DNA of 64,000 bases from Nectonema munidae (lineage: Eukaryota; Nematomorpha; Nectonematoida; Nectonematidae): assembly GCA_030549495.1 (NCBI GenBank), contig JAUIRK010000903.1, positions 1,984,001 through 2,048,000 of the forward strand. Reading direction: 5' to 3'. The translations under genes and the position numbers were made by a program. The notes under the pieces are model-generated. The model made no database searches, was not told the DNA's origin, and saw nothing but the letters and a program-made list of their open reading frames with translations. Shown piece after piece: positions 1 to 11,119 of this stretch. Positions within the stretch are counted from its first letter, which is position 1. Each line of letters starts with the position of its first letter.

Positions 1-2825
1 AGACCCCGTTAAGTATAGCTGAAGCGATGGGATATGTTTCGGTGGCGGAGACACTCAAAGTAGTTACGGAAACAATCGTTACAACAACAACCATCACAAC
101 TGTTGAAGAAAGATATCGTATCCAAACTCCAGAAACGATGAAAAATGAGGATGCAAGCATAATGGGTGATAATGACGAAGAAAGCGTGGATGAGGAAAGA
201 GATGGCGAGCACACGGGGAGAGGTAGGGAAAGCAGTTTCATCACGTACCGCTATCTAACGAGCGAACAAATGAAAACGCTAGGTGATGATTCCGAAGATG
301 TCGTGGATAATGCGATGGATAGTAAAACGACACGAGAGTCCAAGCTTTTGCGGAAGATGGATGAATCAAGGTATGACTCGGGAGAAGATGATAGTGAGCA
401 GCATTTAACGCAAGATCTCATCAATATAAATGGCACATTTGGTAGTGGTAATGCACATAATCAACAGCACACGCCAAAAAATGTTGTGAAAGCGTCGCTA
501 TCTGAGGAGTCGTTGCGTAGAGATACGAAGCAATTTGTTTCGGTCCAGCGAGGATTTCTTGTCAGCTTCATGGTTGATGCACGAGGAAGTTCCTTGCGTG
601 GGTGCCGTCACTCCGGTTTACGTATTGTCATTCCTCCAAAAACTGCCCTTTCACCTGTCCGCATAACTTGTCGATTGGTTAAGACTGCCAAAATTTCAAT
701 TCCACCTCCTCCCCTGATGGAAGGTGAAAATTTAGCGAGTAGAATCATCGAGTTGGGTCCAGTTGGTCTGAAATTCCTGGGTCCTGTCCTGTTAGAAATT
801 CCACACTATGCCTCTTTGCGGGATGGTGAGCGTGAAGTCACGATTCTGCGATACGACAATGGTTCTTGGCGAGAACACACCAACGCTTCCTTTACCTCGG
901 TCTCGAACAGTGGCAGTAATGCGGTGCATCGCATTAACGTTGATGCAATTGCAAACGAAAGTGAGGAAGACTTCCTAGACGATTGGCACACGATTGACAG
1001 CTTGAGAGTGAGTCGCATTTGCACAAATGAGTGGCCTCAGTACTTTGCTTTGGTCACGCGTATCAAGCAAGAAACGCACGTCGTTGGTGGTGAAGGGGGC
1101 ATTGTTTCGTCATCGCTTGTTCCCAGTGTTAAAGGAGTTTTCCCCGATGGCTCCCTTACAAAGCGCATCCGAGTGGGCCTTCAAACGCAATTGATTGAGC
1201 CTCAAATCGTTTCGAAGATAGCTGGCAGTGGCTTGGCCGTGAGTCCTGTCGTTACGATTGAGCCGAGAAGGCGAAAGTTTCACAAACCCATTACTCTTTC
1301 TATTCCTCTTCCTGAAGCAGTATCCAAGGGCGCATTGAATAAGTATACGGGCGAGAGTCCAAGTCTTCGTCTGCTCTGCAGCATAACAGGCGGCACAGCT
1401 CCCGCCCAGTGGGAAGACATAACCGGCTCCACCCCGTTTACCTTCGCGAATGAAAGCGTCTCCTTCACAACGACCGTTTCCGCGCGCTTCTGGCTCGTCA
1501 ATTGCAACAGTCACATGAACTACTCAATCATCAAGCTGGCTACTTCGATTTACACTGAAGCTGCGTGCGTAGCCTACATGGCCAAGTTTGTCGTGTTTTG
1601 CAAACGCTATTCCGAGCTGGAAGCATGTTTGCGGGTGTTTGTCGTCACAGATGACAAAGTTGATAAGACACTGGAGAGTGAGGAAGGCTTTGTTGAAGTT
1701 GCGAGAAGTCGCGACGTGGAAGTTTTCTCGGGGGCTTGGTACCGCATTGACTTTGCTGGAAATATCATACCTACAACCCCTTCCTTGCTGAGCGGGTGCC
1801 ATGCCAAACTCTCGCTTAATTTCAAACCTTTTGAAGAAAATCGTCTGTCATTTCGTATCAGACTCAAAGATACGAATCAAGAAGGCACAGCTCGACTCTC
1901 ATTCTATCCATCTAGCTTGATCACGGATGAAGGAAAGGGTCCAGGAGTAGGGAATATTGTTCACGAGTTTCCAATTTGTAGTTTGAACATTTTACTGCCA
2001 TCCAAACCTTTGATTTTGGGAGAAAGTTTAAATGGTGCTAACTCCAACGAGCTTGGCAACGAAGAAGTCGCGTCTGTGAATAATGACGTGACACTGCGAT
2101 ACCCATATCTCCATAACCTTAGAATTAGTGAAGAGTTGGTGGAGGCCAAGACTTCAGGTTTAATTCACACGATTGCGTACAACCTGCAAGGAGACTGGAT
2201 GCCCTTAGCTCTCCACCTTAACATTCCACTGACGCGCAGCATAACAACCGAGATAAAAAGCCTGTTCACCCATAATCTGTACTTCCAGGCGAAATGCTAT
2301 CTCTTGGTATGGCAGGCGGTGATGAAAAAGAGTGTAAACAGCGGCACCAAAGATAATAATAACAACTCTCCTCCTTTCCCAAACAGGAATGGCCAGGAGG
2401 ATGGAGCAGACGAAAGTGATGTGGAAGAATTCATGCGCAGAAATCGTGACCTTGAAAAAGCTTTATACAGAATTCATCGCGATGATATCGTTCACAACTG
2501 TTTAAAGATGATTGGCGGACACTTTGATGGCAACAACTTCACCAACTCATCCCAGCCCTTAGCCGACATCGATTCTTCCTTCATTTCATCAGTCACTCTG
2601 GCAGCTACTGCCAACACCACATTGAACAACAACGATTACGATGATGAAATTGGTAGTTTTTCAGCCTCATCCCTTCCACTCAATCGCTCATCCTCTCTTT
2701 TCGAAGGAGGCAACGGAAATGATTCAATGCATATGATGACTAAGAGTGACATCACCCTTATTTCCCAACTCTCTCAATCCCCTGAAAGCATTTCTTCTGC
2801 TCTTGTTTCATCCAATTTATCCTAA
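1..2825 (+). CDS. Ank: Ankyrin, 3' coding exon (end of ankyrin repeats, ZU5-ZU5-UPA, death domain); 5' partial
   Basis: Ankyrins link membrane proteins to the spectrin skeleton. The frame is open from base 3, before the first ATG at 27, and the leading residues TPLSIAEAMGYVSVAETLK match the last ankyrin repeat, so ATG 27 is internal and the gene begins outside the window. Numbering from ATG 27: an acidic linker with the ankyrin-typical YRYLTSEQMKTLGDDS near 75-92; ZU5-1 about 172-345 (SFMVDARG, ITCRLVK, ASRIIELGP); ZU5-2 about 350-493 (GGIVSSS, TKRIRVGLQ, RRRKFHKPIT, CSITGG, SARFWL); UPA about 497-662 (YMAKFVVF, TDDKVDKTLE, ENRLSFRI); and a divergent death domain about 710-825 (HTIAYNLQGDWMPLALHLNI, then DLEKALYRIHRDDIV). 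An asparagine/acidic low-complexity loop (about 770-800) interrupts the death domain. No giant-ankyrin insert and no intron interrupts this part. Stop TAA at 2823-2825. Family assignment is firm; the paralogue (Ank or Ank2) is not decided. Confidence 0.96.
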   Translation, partial: TPLSIAEAMGYVSVAETLKVVTETIVTTTTITTVEERYRIQTPETMKNEDASIMGDNDEESVDEERDGEHTGRGRESSFITYRYLTSEQMKTLGDDSEDVVDNAMDSKTTRESKLLRKMDESRYDSGEDDSEQHLTQDLININGTFGSGNAHNQQHTPKNVVKASLSEESLRRDTKQFVSVQRGFLVSFMVDARGSSLRGCRHSGLRIVIPPKTALSPVRITCRLVKTAKISIPPPPLMEGENLASRIIELGPVGLKFLGPVLLEIPHYASLRDGEREVTILRYDNGSWREHTNASFTSVSNSGSNAVHRINVDAIANESEEDFLDDWHTIDSLRVSRICTNEWPQYFALVTRIKQETHVVGGEGGIVSSSLVPSVKGVFPDGSLTKRIRVGLQTQLIEPQIVSKIAGSGLAVSPVVTIEPRRRKFHKPITLSIPLPEAVSKGALNKYTGESPSLRLLCSITGGTAPAQWEDITGSTPFTFANESVSFTTTVSARFWLVNCNSHMNYSIIKLATSIYTEAACVAYMAKFVVFCKRYSELEACLRVFVVTDDKVDKTLESEEGFVEVARSRDVEVFSGAWYRIDFAGNIIPTTPSLLSGCHAKLSLNFKPFEENRLSFRIRLKDTNQEGTARLSFYPSSLITDEGKGPGVGNIVHEFPICSLNILLPSKPLILGESLNGANSNELGNEEVASVNNDVTLRYPYLHNLRISEELVEAKTSGLIHTIAYNLQGDWMPLALHLNIPLTRSITTEIKSLFTHNLYFQAKCYLLVWQAVMKKSVNSGTKDNNNNSPPFPNRNGQEDGADESDVEEFMRRNRDLEKALYRIHRDDIVHNCLKMIGGHFDGNNFTNSSQPLADIDSSFISSVTLAATANTTLNNNDYDDEIGSFSASSLPLNRSSSLFEGGNGNDSMHMMTKSDITLISQLSQSPESISSALVSSNLS

Positions 2826-2850
2826 TTTTACTCAACTTAGTACCACTCCA

Positions 2851-2856
2851 AATAAA
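2851..2856 (+). promoter_or_regulatory. Poly(A) signal of the ankyrin gene
   Basis: AATAAA lies 25 bases after the ankyrin stop codon. A further AATAAA occurs near 3448, so alternative 3' ends are possible. The sequence becomes much more AT-rich after 2940, as expected past the last exon. Confidence 0.6.
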
Positions 2857-2859
2857 AGC

Positions 2860-4580
2860 TAAAACAACAACATCACATGAAAGTCACGTCAACACATCTT
2901 CTAATCTTTGTGTAATCATCACATGCCAAAGAGAAACGAGACTTTTTTTCAAATTCAGCTAAATGAAAATTACTTTCACTAAAGAGAGAATTATTTTTTT
3001 ATTTTTATAATTTGTGTGTATGTATCATGTGTGTTGTGTTTTAAAATCTTATTTTTATTATACATTACACACACACTATTATATATAATAATTAATATAA
3101 GTTTTTAGCGTCTATTTTACTTTGATTTCTATTTTTATTCACACAAATTGATATTTTAAATATTTTTCCTTAGCAAATTTGATTCGTTCATTGTTCCTGA
3201 TTGATTCATGTAGAAGCTAATTGATTTCAATAACTTTTTTTAATGATCCCATACAACTTTTATAATGCTCCTCCATTGTGTGTGAATTTTCAATTTTATT
3301 TATGCCTGAAAGCACATATGTTTTATCAAATCTACCACACAACATACATATCACATTGTTACAATAATATTTGTTTAAAATATTTCCTCAACCTTAATAA
3401 ATTGCATTCATCTATTTACTTTTTCCAACATTTCGGATTCTCCTTGCAAATAAATTTCACTAACATATATATTAAAAGTAGACAAGACAAAGCCTTCGAG
3501 TAAGTTAGGTAATTTCCTTTTTACTTAACTAGACATTTTAGCATTTACTTCAATTATGAATTATAGTTTATACGTTACAGTCAAACATGGCTTAGTTTTT
3601 TAGGTCAGTTTAATTTACCAAAGGTTTTACAATGTAGTAGCAGAAATCTCAGCGGGCTTGGGCCGCAACTAATAATAACATTATGTATCTTTTGAAAAAA
3701 ATTTCAGATTTGCAAAAAATACTGAAAATGTAAAAATTTTCAAACTATTAGTTCAATTAGACATTTTAAATCGCATTTTTTCACTATTTGAATATTTGTT
3801 ATAACATCGCCAATTCAGTTTTGCAATCTAAATTGGAGATAGATTGACAAAAAATTTGATCAATACGCACTCCTGCATCAGATGCATGTGGGCATTTGAA
3901 CACAAAGGAGAACTTGAGGCTCCAATTTTTTAAATTAATTGACCTAGTTAATTTGCTAGTGTTTTTACGACCTGACCGTTTGAGGATCAGTTGAACACCG
4001 CGGTGTATCAAGAAATGAAACCGCCTGATAGAAAATCCTATTGAAAAAGAAAGCACGCTATTTCAATTTTAATATTTAGAGGGTTAACAATTTTATATTC
4101 ATAATAATCAGAAAGATGTCAAATTTTAAATGATTAATTTTTGATGGTTGAAGAAAGTCAAAAAGTTGCTTTTTTTTTTTTCAAAAATTAATAAAATTTT
4201 TAACATAATCACATGGACATGGACAATACAAAAAGTCATTCACATCAGAAATATATTTGTTATAATGAACATTTTGTAACTCCATGGAAGTAACAGTGAA
4301 ACATTCTCATACAGCAAATTTTTTTGATACTTCATTATTATAATTTTAAAGTAAAACGTCCCATTGTCTTAAACTATAATTTTTTACATCAAGAATTTTT
4401 TAGACATTAAATTTAAGCTATTTTTGACTTAACTATATTCTCTTCAGTAAGACAAATTTACTCTAAATTCTCTGAACCATTTAAAAATATTTATGATGGC
4501 TCATTTTTCAGTTTTGTTTTATTTAAATTTTATTCTAAATTTTTAATACGATTGCTTGTTTACAGAGAAGTTAAAAATCA
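2860..4580. other. AT-rich intergenic DNA
   Basis: Nothing codes convincingly here. A short stretch near 3970-4060 (ATCAAGAAATGAAA, then CTATTGAAAAAGAAAG) resembles 21020-21075 on the same strand, so it looks like an old dispersed repeat. The open frames that cross it are short and low in complexity. Confidence 0.5.
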
Positions 4581-4583
4581 ATG

Positions 4584-4935
4584 CACCGGCGGATTTAAAG
4601 GGAGGGGGGGGGGGGGGGAACCGCCTTACTAAAATTGCATTGCCAATTGCTTGAAAATTTTTCTTGATCTAATTCTTAGAACTCAAATATTATGATGATT
4701 TCGCAAACTCGTAATCGTAGTTAAGTGTGACACTTATTACTTTTATATTATCAATTTTTTTTGTAAATTTATTAATTAAACACATCAAGTTTTACCACAT
4801 CAATTCACTTCGTAGTTCAATGAATGAGGATCGTTTAAATGCTCTCATTCTCCTTTTTGTTTTAAAATTTTTGTTGAAATTTGAGATAGTAGAATCCGCC
4901 CCCCCCCCTAATGCCAATTTCTAGATCCGCGTCTG
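4584..4935. mobile_element. Short non-autonomous hAT-like element (MITE)
   Basis: The ends are inverted: CACCGGCGGAT plus a long G run on the left, and a C run followed by GATCCGCGTCTG on the right (reverse complement CAGACGCGGATC). CAG(A/C)GGCGGATC ends with poly-G/poly-C next to them are typical of hAT MITEs. There is no coding capacity. An 8-bp target duplication is not clear, so the borders may be off by a few bases. Confidence 0.5.
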
Positions 4936-5534
4936 TAATGTTTTCTTTATCATAACCTCTTTGTAGACAAAAAATCTTATTAAAAATTTAGAAAAATAAA
5001 ACAAAACTGCAAAAGTAATTCTAGAGTTTTTTTTAATTTTTTCTATACGTTAAGAGAAAACTAAATGACCTAAAATTCTTTAATTATTATCCATTACACT
5101 GAACAACAAATTTCAAAAAAAAATTTTTACTGGAGATGTGTAAAGTGATTAAGACTAATTTGGGTACGCTGATTTCAAAAATCAACCGTTTTGCTGTATC
5201 ACGTCAGGATTTTCAGGAACAGAAAATTTGTTGTTCAGTGGTATCACTCTCTCCTCATTTGCCAATTTCAAATCCTTAAAGCACAATAATTGTTGTTTAT
5301 TTGAAAGTTATTTGGTAATTTCATTTCCTTAAAACACAATAGTATATTTAATCAAAAATGTTGTGCATTATCATCCGTTCAAAACATTTTTTGTCTCCCC
5401 TTAGTTCCACTCTAAAAAGGTTTCGGGAAGATATTACAGGTAGATGCAGCATAAAATCCAAAATACCAAAATAAGGGAGACGTTACTTGTTAAATATATT
5501 TTCTTTCGGTACGAAAAATGCATAACTTTCAAAA

Positions 5535-5887
5535 TTTAAATGTCAGGTTCGACATTACTGAAATTAATCCTGATTTCATACTCTAACATTATTTACGCGC
5601 TTTCTTTCATTACTTAAAATCACTTTTACAGCACTAAATCCATTTTCTATCCTACAATCTGTGAGAAAGTTCAAAATAATTTTAGTGACTTCTGTAGTAG
5701 GAGAATTTAAACTTTTTTTGATATCCAAAATTGATGCCTACTTTTATTTAAATTATTTTCTGAAATATAACTCATATAAATTATACAAAATATTTCTTTG
5801 TTTCAGTCAATAAGAAAATCATTCGTAACTCCTAAGAATTCAAAAAGCCGCCTTGGGGGTGCTACTGTGCCATTTTGGGAACCAATG
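5535..5887 (-). mobile_element. hAT-derived non-autonomous element, copy 2 (inverted)
   Basis: Read on the minus strand this resembles the element at 7080-7511: both contain GACTGAAACAAAGAAA, TTTTGTATAATTTATAT and a shared GGATATCAAAAAAA block. Its outer end on the minus strand (CATTGGTTCCCAAAA) corresponds to CAGTGTTTCCCAAAA in the other copy. The minus strand retains a short GFSAVKVILSNERKR-like motif, as in the C-terminal part of ZBED/FAM200-type hAT transposases. The inner end (near 5535) is approximate. Confidence 0.5.
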
Positions 5888-6744
5888 TTCTAAATAATAA
5901 ATTTTTCCATAAAATTTTTAAGAATGTTTTATTATCTGAAAGAAATAATTTATTACTTTTTGAAAAAAATATTTCTTTTCATTTTAGAAAAAGAACGCCA
6001 AAATTTGTAGAAGCATTACTTTTTATTCATGATTTTAAATATATTTTTTGCATATTAAAATTAGAGATGATAAAAGCACGGCTGGGTTAAAACTTCCAAA
6101 ATCTATTTTTGGATGTCTTAACCAGATATACCCATAACTACACTTACCATATTGACTAGAATATTTTTGAGCTTTTTATTTCGTCTTTCGCGTAAAAAGA
6201 ACTGCTCTCAAGGAAGAAATCAAAATATTGAATCCAATGTAAAGAGAAAAATTATGTAAATTGAAAGTTAAATAATTTCTTAAGCTAATAAATTCAACAT
6301 GTGTTGTTTTTGAAAAATCAATAATCGCACACTGCATGAGAAAGAAATTGTTGACCTTGATTTCTAACGAATGACATACCTAAAATAAGGAATGTTTTAT
6401 TATATTTGGACACAAGAAAGATGAATTGAATTACTTTATTTCCTAGAAAGTGTAAATAAAAATTTGTTTCTTCATATGGAAACAACCACAAAATATAATT
6501 TTAAGCTTGGCGATTAATTAAACTAATCTTTCATTTCTAACAAAAGTCTTATTTTACTCGTCAGTATGTTTTGTGTACAAATAGATTTGCAAGAGTTATT
6601 GTTATTATCAACAAGGTGGTGGACTTCCTAGTAATAAACTGTGCCCTTTTTCAACCAACCAGACCTTGCAATTTAGACTACTAGCAATTGAGGATTATTT
6701 CAATTTGAATTTTTGGAGAAGAAACCACCTATGAGATTGAAAGA

Positions 6745-6965
6745 GGCTTGTGGAGTCCCAGATTTTAAAGGAACGGGAGTCTGGGTTCGTATCTTAAAAA
6801 ATCAAGGAGTAGAAATCAGATTTTTCTTTAAGTATTATAAAGGATAATTTTCATAGGATAATGGAAAAAAATTGTTTAATTTTTATATGCACGTGGAATG
6901 GCCTTATTTAAAGTTTTAGTATTTAGAGTAGAAATATGAATTTTTAGCTACTTGGCGTCGAAGTT
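6745..6965 (+). repeat. Dispersed GAGTC/TCGGAG repeat copy
   Basis: A degenerate copy of a repeat built around GGAGTC-like words separated by ATTTTAAAG and AAATTTAGGAGT-like text. Related copies lie at 11285-11470 and 18510-18725 on this strand, and at 46640-47440 and 51410-51475 in the opposite orientation. No open frame or ends could be defined. Confidence 0.4.
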
Positions 6966-7079
6966 GGACATCTTCCTTCCTACTCTGTAACCCTGGATTG
7001 AAGAATATATACACAAAAAAATTTTGAACTTGTCAGAAAAATTAAGAATGTCAAAAGTTTTATGAGGATTACGCTAAAT

Positions 7080-7511
7080 CAGTGTTTCCCAAAAGGGCGT
7101 TTAGTAATTCTTAGGGGCGCTATGAAAAGTTACGAAAAACAAATATGCATTAAAAATTTTTCTCGACTGAAACAAAGAAAGATTTTGTATAATTTATATC
7201 ATAGTTATGCTTCGGAAAATAATTTTGGATATCAAAAAAATATTGTAATTCGCTTCCCAGTATGGCGAGCGAAGTCACTAAAATATTTTTAATCTTTGCC
7301 ACAAATCGTAGAAAATGGATTTGGTGCTTGTAAATAGAATTTTAAGTAGTGAACGAAAGCGTATTGATAATAATGGTAGAGTATGATACCAGAATTAATT
7401 TCAGTAACATCGAAGTGGCGTTTTCTTGAAATAATGCCTTCTAAGGGGATGTTTTTTTTTGAAAAATGTCTTCAAAGGGGGCGTTAAGTAGGAAAGGTTT
7501 GGGAAACGATG
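7080..7511 (+). mobile_element. hAT-derived non-autonomous element, copy 1
   Basis: The left end is CAGTGTTTCCCAAA and the right end TTTGGGAAACGATG, an imperfect inverted pair. The flanking 8-mers CGCTAAAT and CCCTAGAC agree at 5 of 8 positions, consistent with a decayed hAT target duplication. Inside, the plus strand keeps a trace of a hAT transposase C-terminus (ENGFGACK and ILSSERKRIDN in neighbouring frames), so this is probably an internal-deletion derivative of an autonomous ZBED/FAM200-like hAT. Confidence 0.55.
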
Positions 7512-8369
7512 CCCTAGACAACCACATCCGATTTAACTATGATAAAAAGAATAAATATTTTAAAGTCTTGCTAAACCTTGAGAAAAAAACTTATCTACAA
7601 ATAATGGCGCTTTTTAGAATGCGCTGATAAAATTGAATGAACAAAATATGATTCAAATTTTATTTTCTACATTCAAAAATGCTTTGACCATTTTTTTAAC
7701 AATGAAAATTTAAACATTGGAAGGTGATTTATAAGCTTTGTGTCTTCTTTTCCCTTGATAAATTGGGGCATGCTATGCTATACTACACCCATCTACTTAG
7801 TTTAGCTTTATCGATAAGTATTTTTGTTTAAAACGCAGCAAAGTCGAAGAAAGTAGAATGTGTTATTGCAAAACTTATTAACATTCAGCACGCACTCATC
7901 AACTCCTTTTCATTCCCCTCGCATTAATTCTTTCTCAATCAACTGACAAATAAGAATCTTTGAAATCCCTTCTTTCAAAACCATCGTCGACATCTTCATC
8001 CCACACTCACTGCCATTGTAGGTCGTATTCAATTTTAAGATGTCATCGTTACACGATTTGTTGTTTCATCGCACGTTCTGAGTCTAAGGCACAGCAACTA
8101 TTGAGAAATTAAAGAGCAAAAGCACAATCTATCAAGAAAAACGAATCTCAATGGGAATGCATCTGTGGCAAATGTTTGTATTTTTAGTTACTTACTCAGT
8201 GGAAACTACTAACTTGCAAGTTTGTAATAGTTCCAAAAAATGGAAAATTTATTATTTAACAGTGAAATATCATGCGGTAAAATGTCACCAAACCTTAAAG
8301 GAAGAAAGAGTGCAAAACTTCTCTATATTGAACACCCTACGAACTTAAAAAATGTGCATTATATATAGG

Positions 8370-8640
8370 CAGAGTCATGCTTTGGCCCCGACCCGATCGC
8401 TGATCCCACTCCTCAACTCGAGATTATCTTTAGAATTGCAATGAGAGAAACTTTTGATAAAAATGAGACAACAAATTTATCCTTCGATGCAATTGAAAGA
8501 AACGGTGTAAGGAAATTAAATTTCAACTCTTTGATTGAAAAGTTTTAAGTTTTTATTAAACTTGGAAAAATGATGTTTTTTCTGACATTCACACTCTGAC
8601 TCCGACACTGTTTCAGCAAACAAAATGATCTCACCCCAGT
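8370..8640. repeat. Dispersed GACTCC-type repeat, weak copy
   Basis: Contains CAGAGTCATGC, CCGACCCGATC and CACTCTGACTCCGACAC, which belong to the same vocabulary as the other GACTCC repeats of this window. No gene is seen between 7512 and 9259. Confidence 0.3.
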
Positions 8641-9259
8641 TCGTGAATTTCGTTAATCCGACACAAGAGCCAATAGTACACTCAGCTATCTTGACAAAAG
8701 AGATGACGAAAAATAGGGCAAAAGGAAAGAGAGTAACACACTTTTATGTGTAGTAGGAGGAAAAGGAATGAATGCAAAAACTGTATCATAACATTTTACC
8801 TATGATTGTTATAATCAGTCCTAACATGTGCAAGCAAATGAAAATGTTTGCACTATGCTAGACATATAATATTAATGATGGTAGATATGAATAAAATTCA
8901 TAAATGATCAATTACGTAGATATAAATTATAAGACAGAGTCTTTATAAAATCTAGTTACTTAATTGAATATTCAATTTATAACACTAGTTGTTACAACTT
9001 TTGATCTTTTTACTCAGTCTGCTAACCAAGCTAAATGTCCAATCAATCAAATTAAAATTTTGGAAAGCCTTCACTTCTTGATAAACGATCACGTGTGCTA
9101 TCAGTCAAAAACGTGAGATATGCTTGTACAGAGCAGATCATCCTAAGTCTACTCAACGTGTTCTTGGAGACATGCAGGCATCCTTTCTATACACGTACAG
9201 ATTGGGAACCTCATACATGCAGATCAACATTCTGATACAGAAAACAAGAACTTGTGTCA

Positions 9260-9350
9260 ATGGCAACAACTACTCGTACGCCTCAAACCAGAGTTGGACA
9301 AGGAATGACAGCAATAGCTTATACAAATATTGACGCTGATATTGAAACAG
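9260..9350 (+). other. Possible orphan 5' coding exon
   Basis: ATG at 9260 opens 30 sense codons (MATTTRTPQTRVGQGMTAIA and on) that stop being open just after a GTAACA that could be a splice donor (CAG|GTAACA). Composition is less AT-rich than the surroundings. No partner exon was found downstream on this strand and no protein family was recognised, so it may be chance. Confidence 0.18.
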
Positions 9351-9673
9351 GTAACAATACTAAAAAAATTGTCTTTTTATAAGAATTTCAACGAAAATTA
9401 TATTTTAAAACAATTTTAAAGCGAATAGAGACGTCGCCTAAACAGAAAATAATATCAGTAAAATATCAAGGAATTGGGGTATAAAGGAAAACGTATAAAC
9501 TCTAGCCATGGAATCGTAACTAAGGTAACTCTGTATAAAGGTTTCGGTTTTTAACAATGATCGAATGCGATTACATTATAGTTCAAGGATTGGATGCATG
9601 CGCCAAATACGGTATAACATGCAGCAAACATCGTGTGTGAGTAGAGTATTTCCAAATTTGGAGTGTGAGTACG

Positions 9674-9790
9674 TTTGGTTAGATGCTGGATTCGATAACT
9701 GAAGGTCTTGGGATCGATACCGTATCAAGCCGGCCTTCATCATAGTTCGATAAAAACACTCACGATACCTTTACCAATAGAAAAAATTAA
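9674..9790 (+). repeat. tRNA-derived SINE-like repeat, copy A
   Basis: Shares with 19228-19380 the order GGTTAGAT..CTGG, TTCGATAACT, AAGGTCTTGGG, TCGAT, a CATAGTTCGATAAAA block and a GGTACC/GATACCTTTAC tail. The left part looks like a Pol III promoter: an A-box-like TGGTTAGATGC and a damaged B box (GGATCGATACC). Ends were not defined. Confidence 0.45.
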
Positions 9791-10741
9791 TTAATTTTTC
9801 AGGCTGAAAAAATGAATTGCCCTATGCCCTATATCAATACAAAGAAACATTAGAGAATTTAAAAGTATGTATTATAGTGATTTCAACCTAAGTGGACGGT
9901 TGAGTTGACATGGATTGAAAATGTTTTCCACTTTGGCGTGAAATATATTTTTGAAAAGGTGGACCAGTGTAGTTTAGCTTTATTACGAGGAATATTAGTG
10001 AACAGAGCACTATCGTGAGTTTCATGCCAATAAATTGATCAAACTGATTTCATGTGTACTTTTGAGCTATATACCATTTTGCAAAAAGCTTTTCAATTAC
10101 AAAAAAATGTATGCGTTTCCATGTTTGAGTGCCTATAAGATAAATAATGCATTTCTTATAATATTCAAATACTTCTATATTAAAAACACTTTCTCGGCGA
10201 ATGACACAATTCTTCAGACTTGCAGGGGTGAATAGGGATATAAAAATGAGGATCACTGGTAGAGATCTGTTTTTAGCAAACTTTCGGTAATATGTTCATT
10301 TCAAAATTCAGGGCCAAACCCAGTCGCCTCGCTAGACTCTTAGGACTGATTCTAAGAAGGGCTGGACTATAAGAAAGTGTATATATTTTTATATCTCAAG
10401 GGAGTTCCAGACAGCGAGCAAAATAAATTGGGTGCTCAGTCCCCAAGCCCTCTTTCATCTTTATCGACAGGCCTAGATAAATTGAAAGTAAAGTATAACT
10501 AAAATGAGAACCCTTTTGAGAAGTTGCCCAGTAGTTTACCTGGCTCGACTAAAATATCTTAGTTTTAGTTAGAAGCAATTTTCAATGAGACTTTCTTTAT
10601 GAAACCTACCAGAGTAAATTAGAAAATACTCTTGGTTATGTTGCGCTCACATATTTAAGTCTGTTTGCCGGCACACCGGTAGCGGCGAACTGTATTTAAT
10701 TACACATTTCTTTAAGAACATAAATTTTGCATAAAAATAAG
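9791..10741. other. Intergenic DNA between the two convergent genes
   Basis: AT-rich, without recognisable genes or repeats. The two overlapping frames at 10035-10256 on opposite strands are short and have no family resemblance. Confidence 0.4.
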
Positions 10742-10747
10742 TTTATT
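10742..10747 (-). promoter_or_regulatory. Poly(A) signal candidate of the RUN-FYVE gene
   Basis: TTTATT on the plus strand gives AATAAA on the minus strand about 150 bases past the stop codon at 10894-10896. It is the nearest canonical hexamer I noticed downstream of the stop. Confidence 0.45.
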
Positions 10748-10893
10748 AATTGCAATAAATATGAAGAAGTCTACCTTGCAACAACAATAAAAACATGTCA
10801 AAGTAAAAGAGATAAATTGAGGAAGTGTGTAAAAGGGATCATTTAAAATCATTAAAACGAGAAGAAAGGCAAACGACATTTTCTTCTTCTTTT

Positions 10894-11119
10894 TCAGCTC
10901 GCTTCTGTATTGTCATAATTGAGTCTGTAATTTTCAGGATTATAAGTGAGAACAGTTTGAGAAATAGACGAAATGTCGCAGAGAGAAGTGGACTTAGTGA
11001 ATCTGCACGATAAATCCTCTTCATTCTCTTCTGACTTGGAAGGAGGGGAGAGACTGGAAGATGGCTTGTTCTTGAGTGAGTCGGAGCAAGCGTTGCACAC
11101 TCTAATCACATCCTTGTCC
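10894..11119 (-). CDS. RUN-FYVE gene, last exon: final FYVE cysteines and C-terminus
   Basis: The acceptor GTTAATCGTTTTAG is followed by DKDVIRVCNACSDSLKN, the RVCxxC signature that closes FYVE fingers, then a serine-rich acidic tail ending NYDNTEAS and TGA (10894-10896). It lies 7.0 kb from the exon with the other six cysteines. No GOLD domain follows, unlike vertebrate FYCO1. Confidence 0.85.

Noticed and set aside
27-29. ATG at 27 as the ankyrin start codon
   Set aside because: The frame is open before it and encodes the end of an ankyrin repeat, so the start lies outside the window.
1110-1514. 134-codon frame antisense to ankyrin
   Set aside because: It overlaps the strongly conserved ZU5 coding sequence and has no protein family features.
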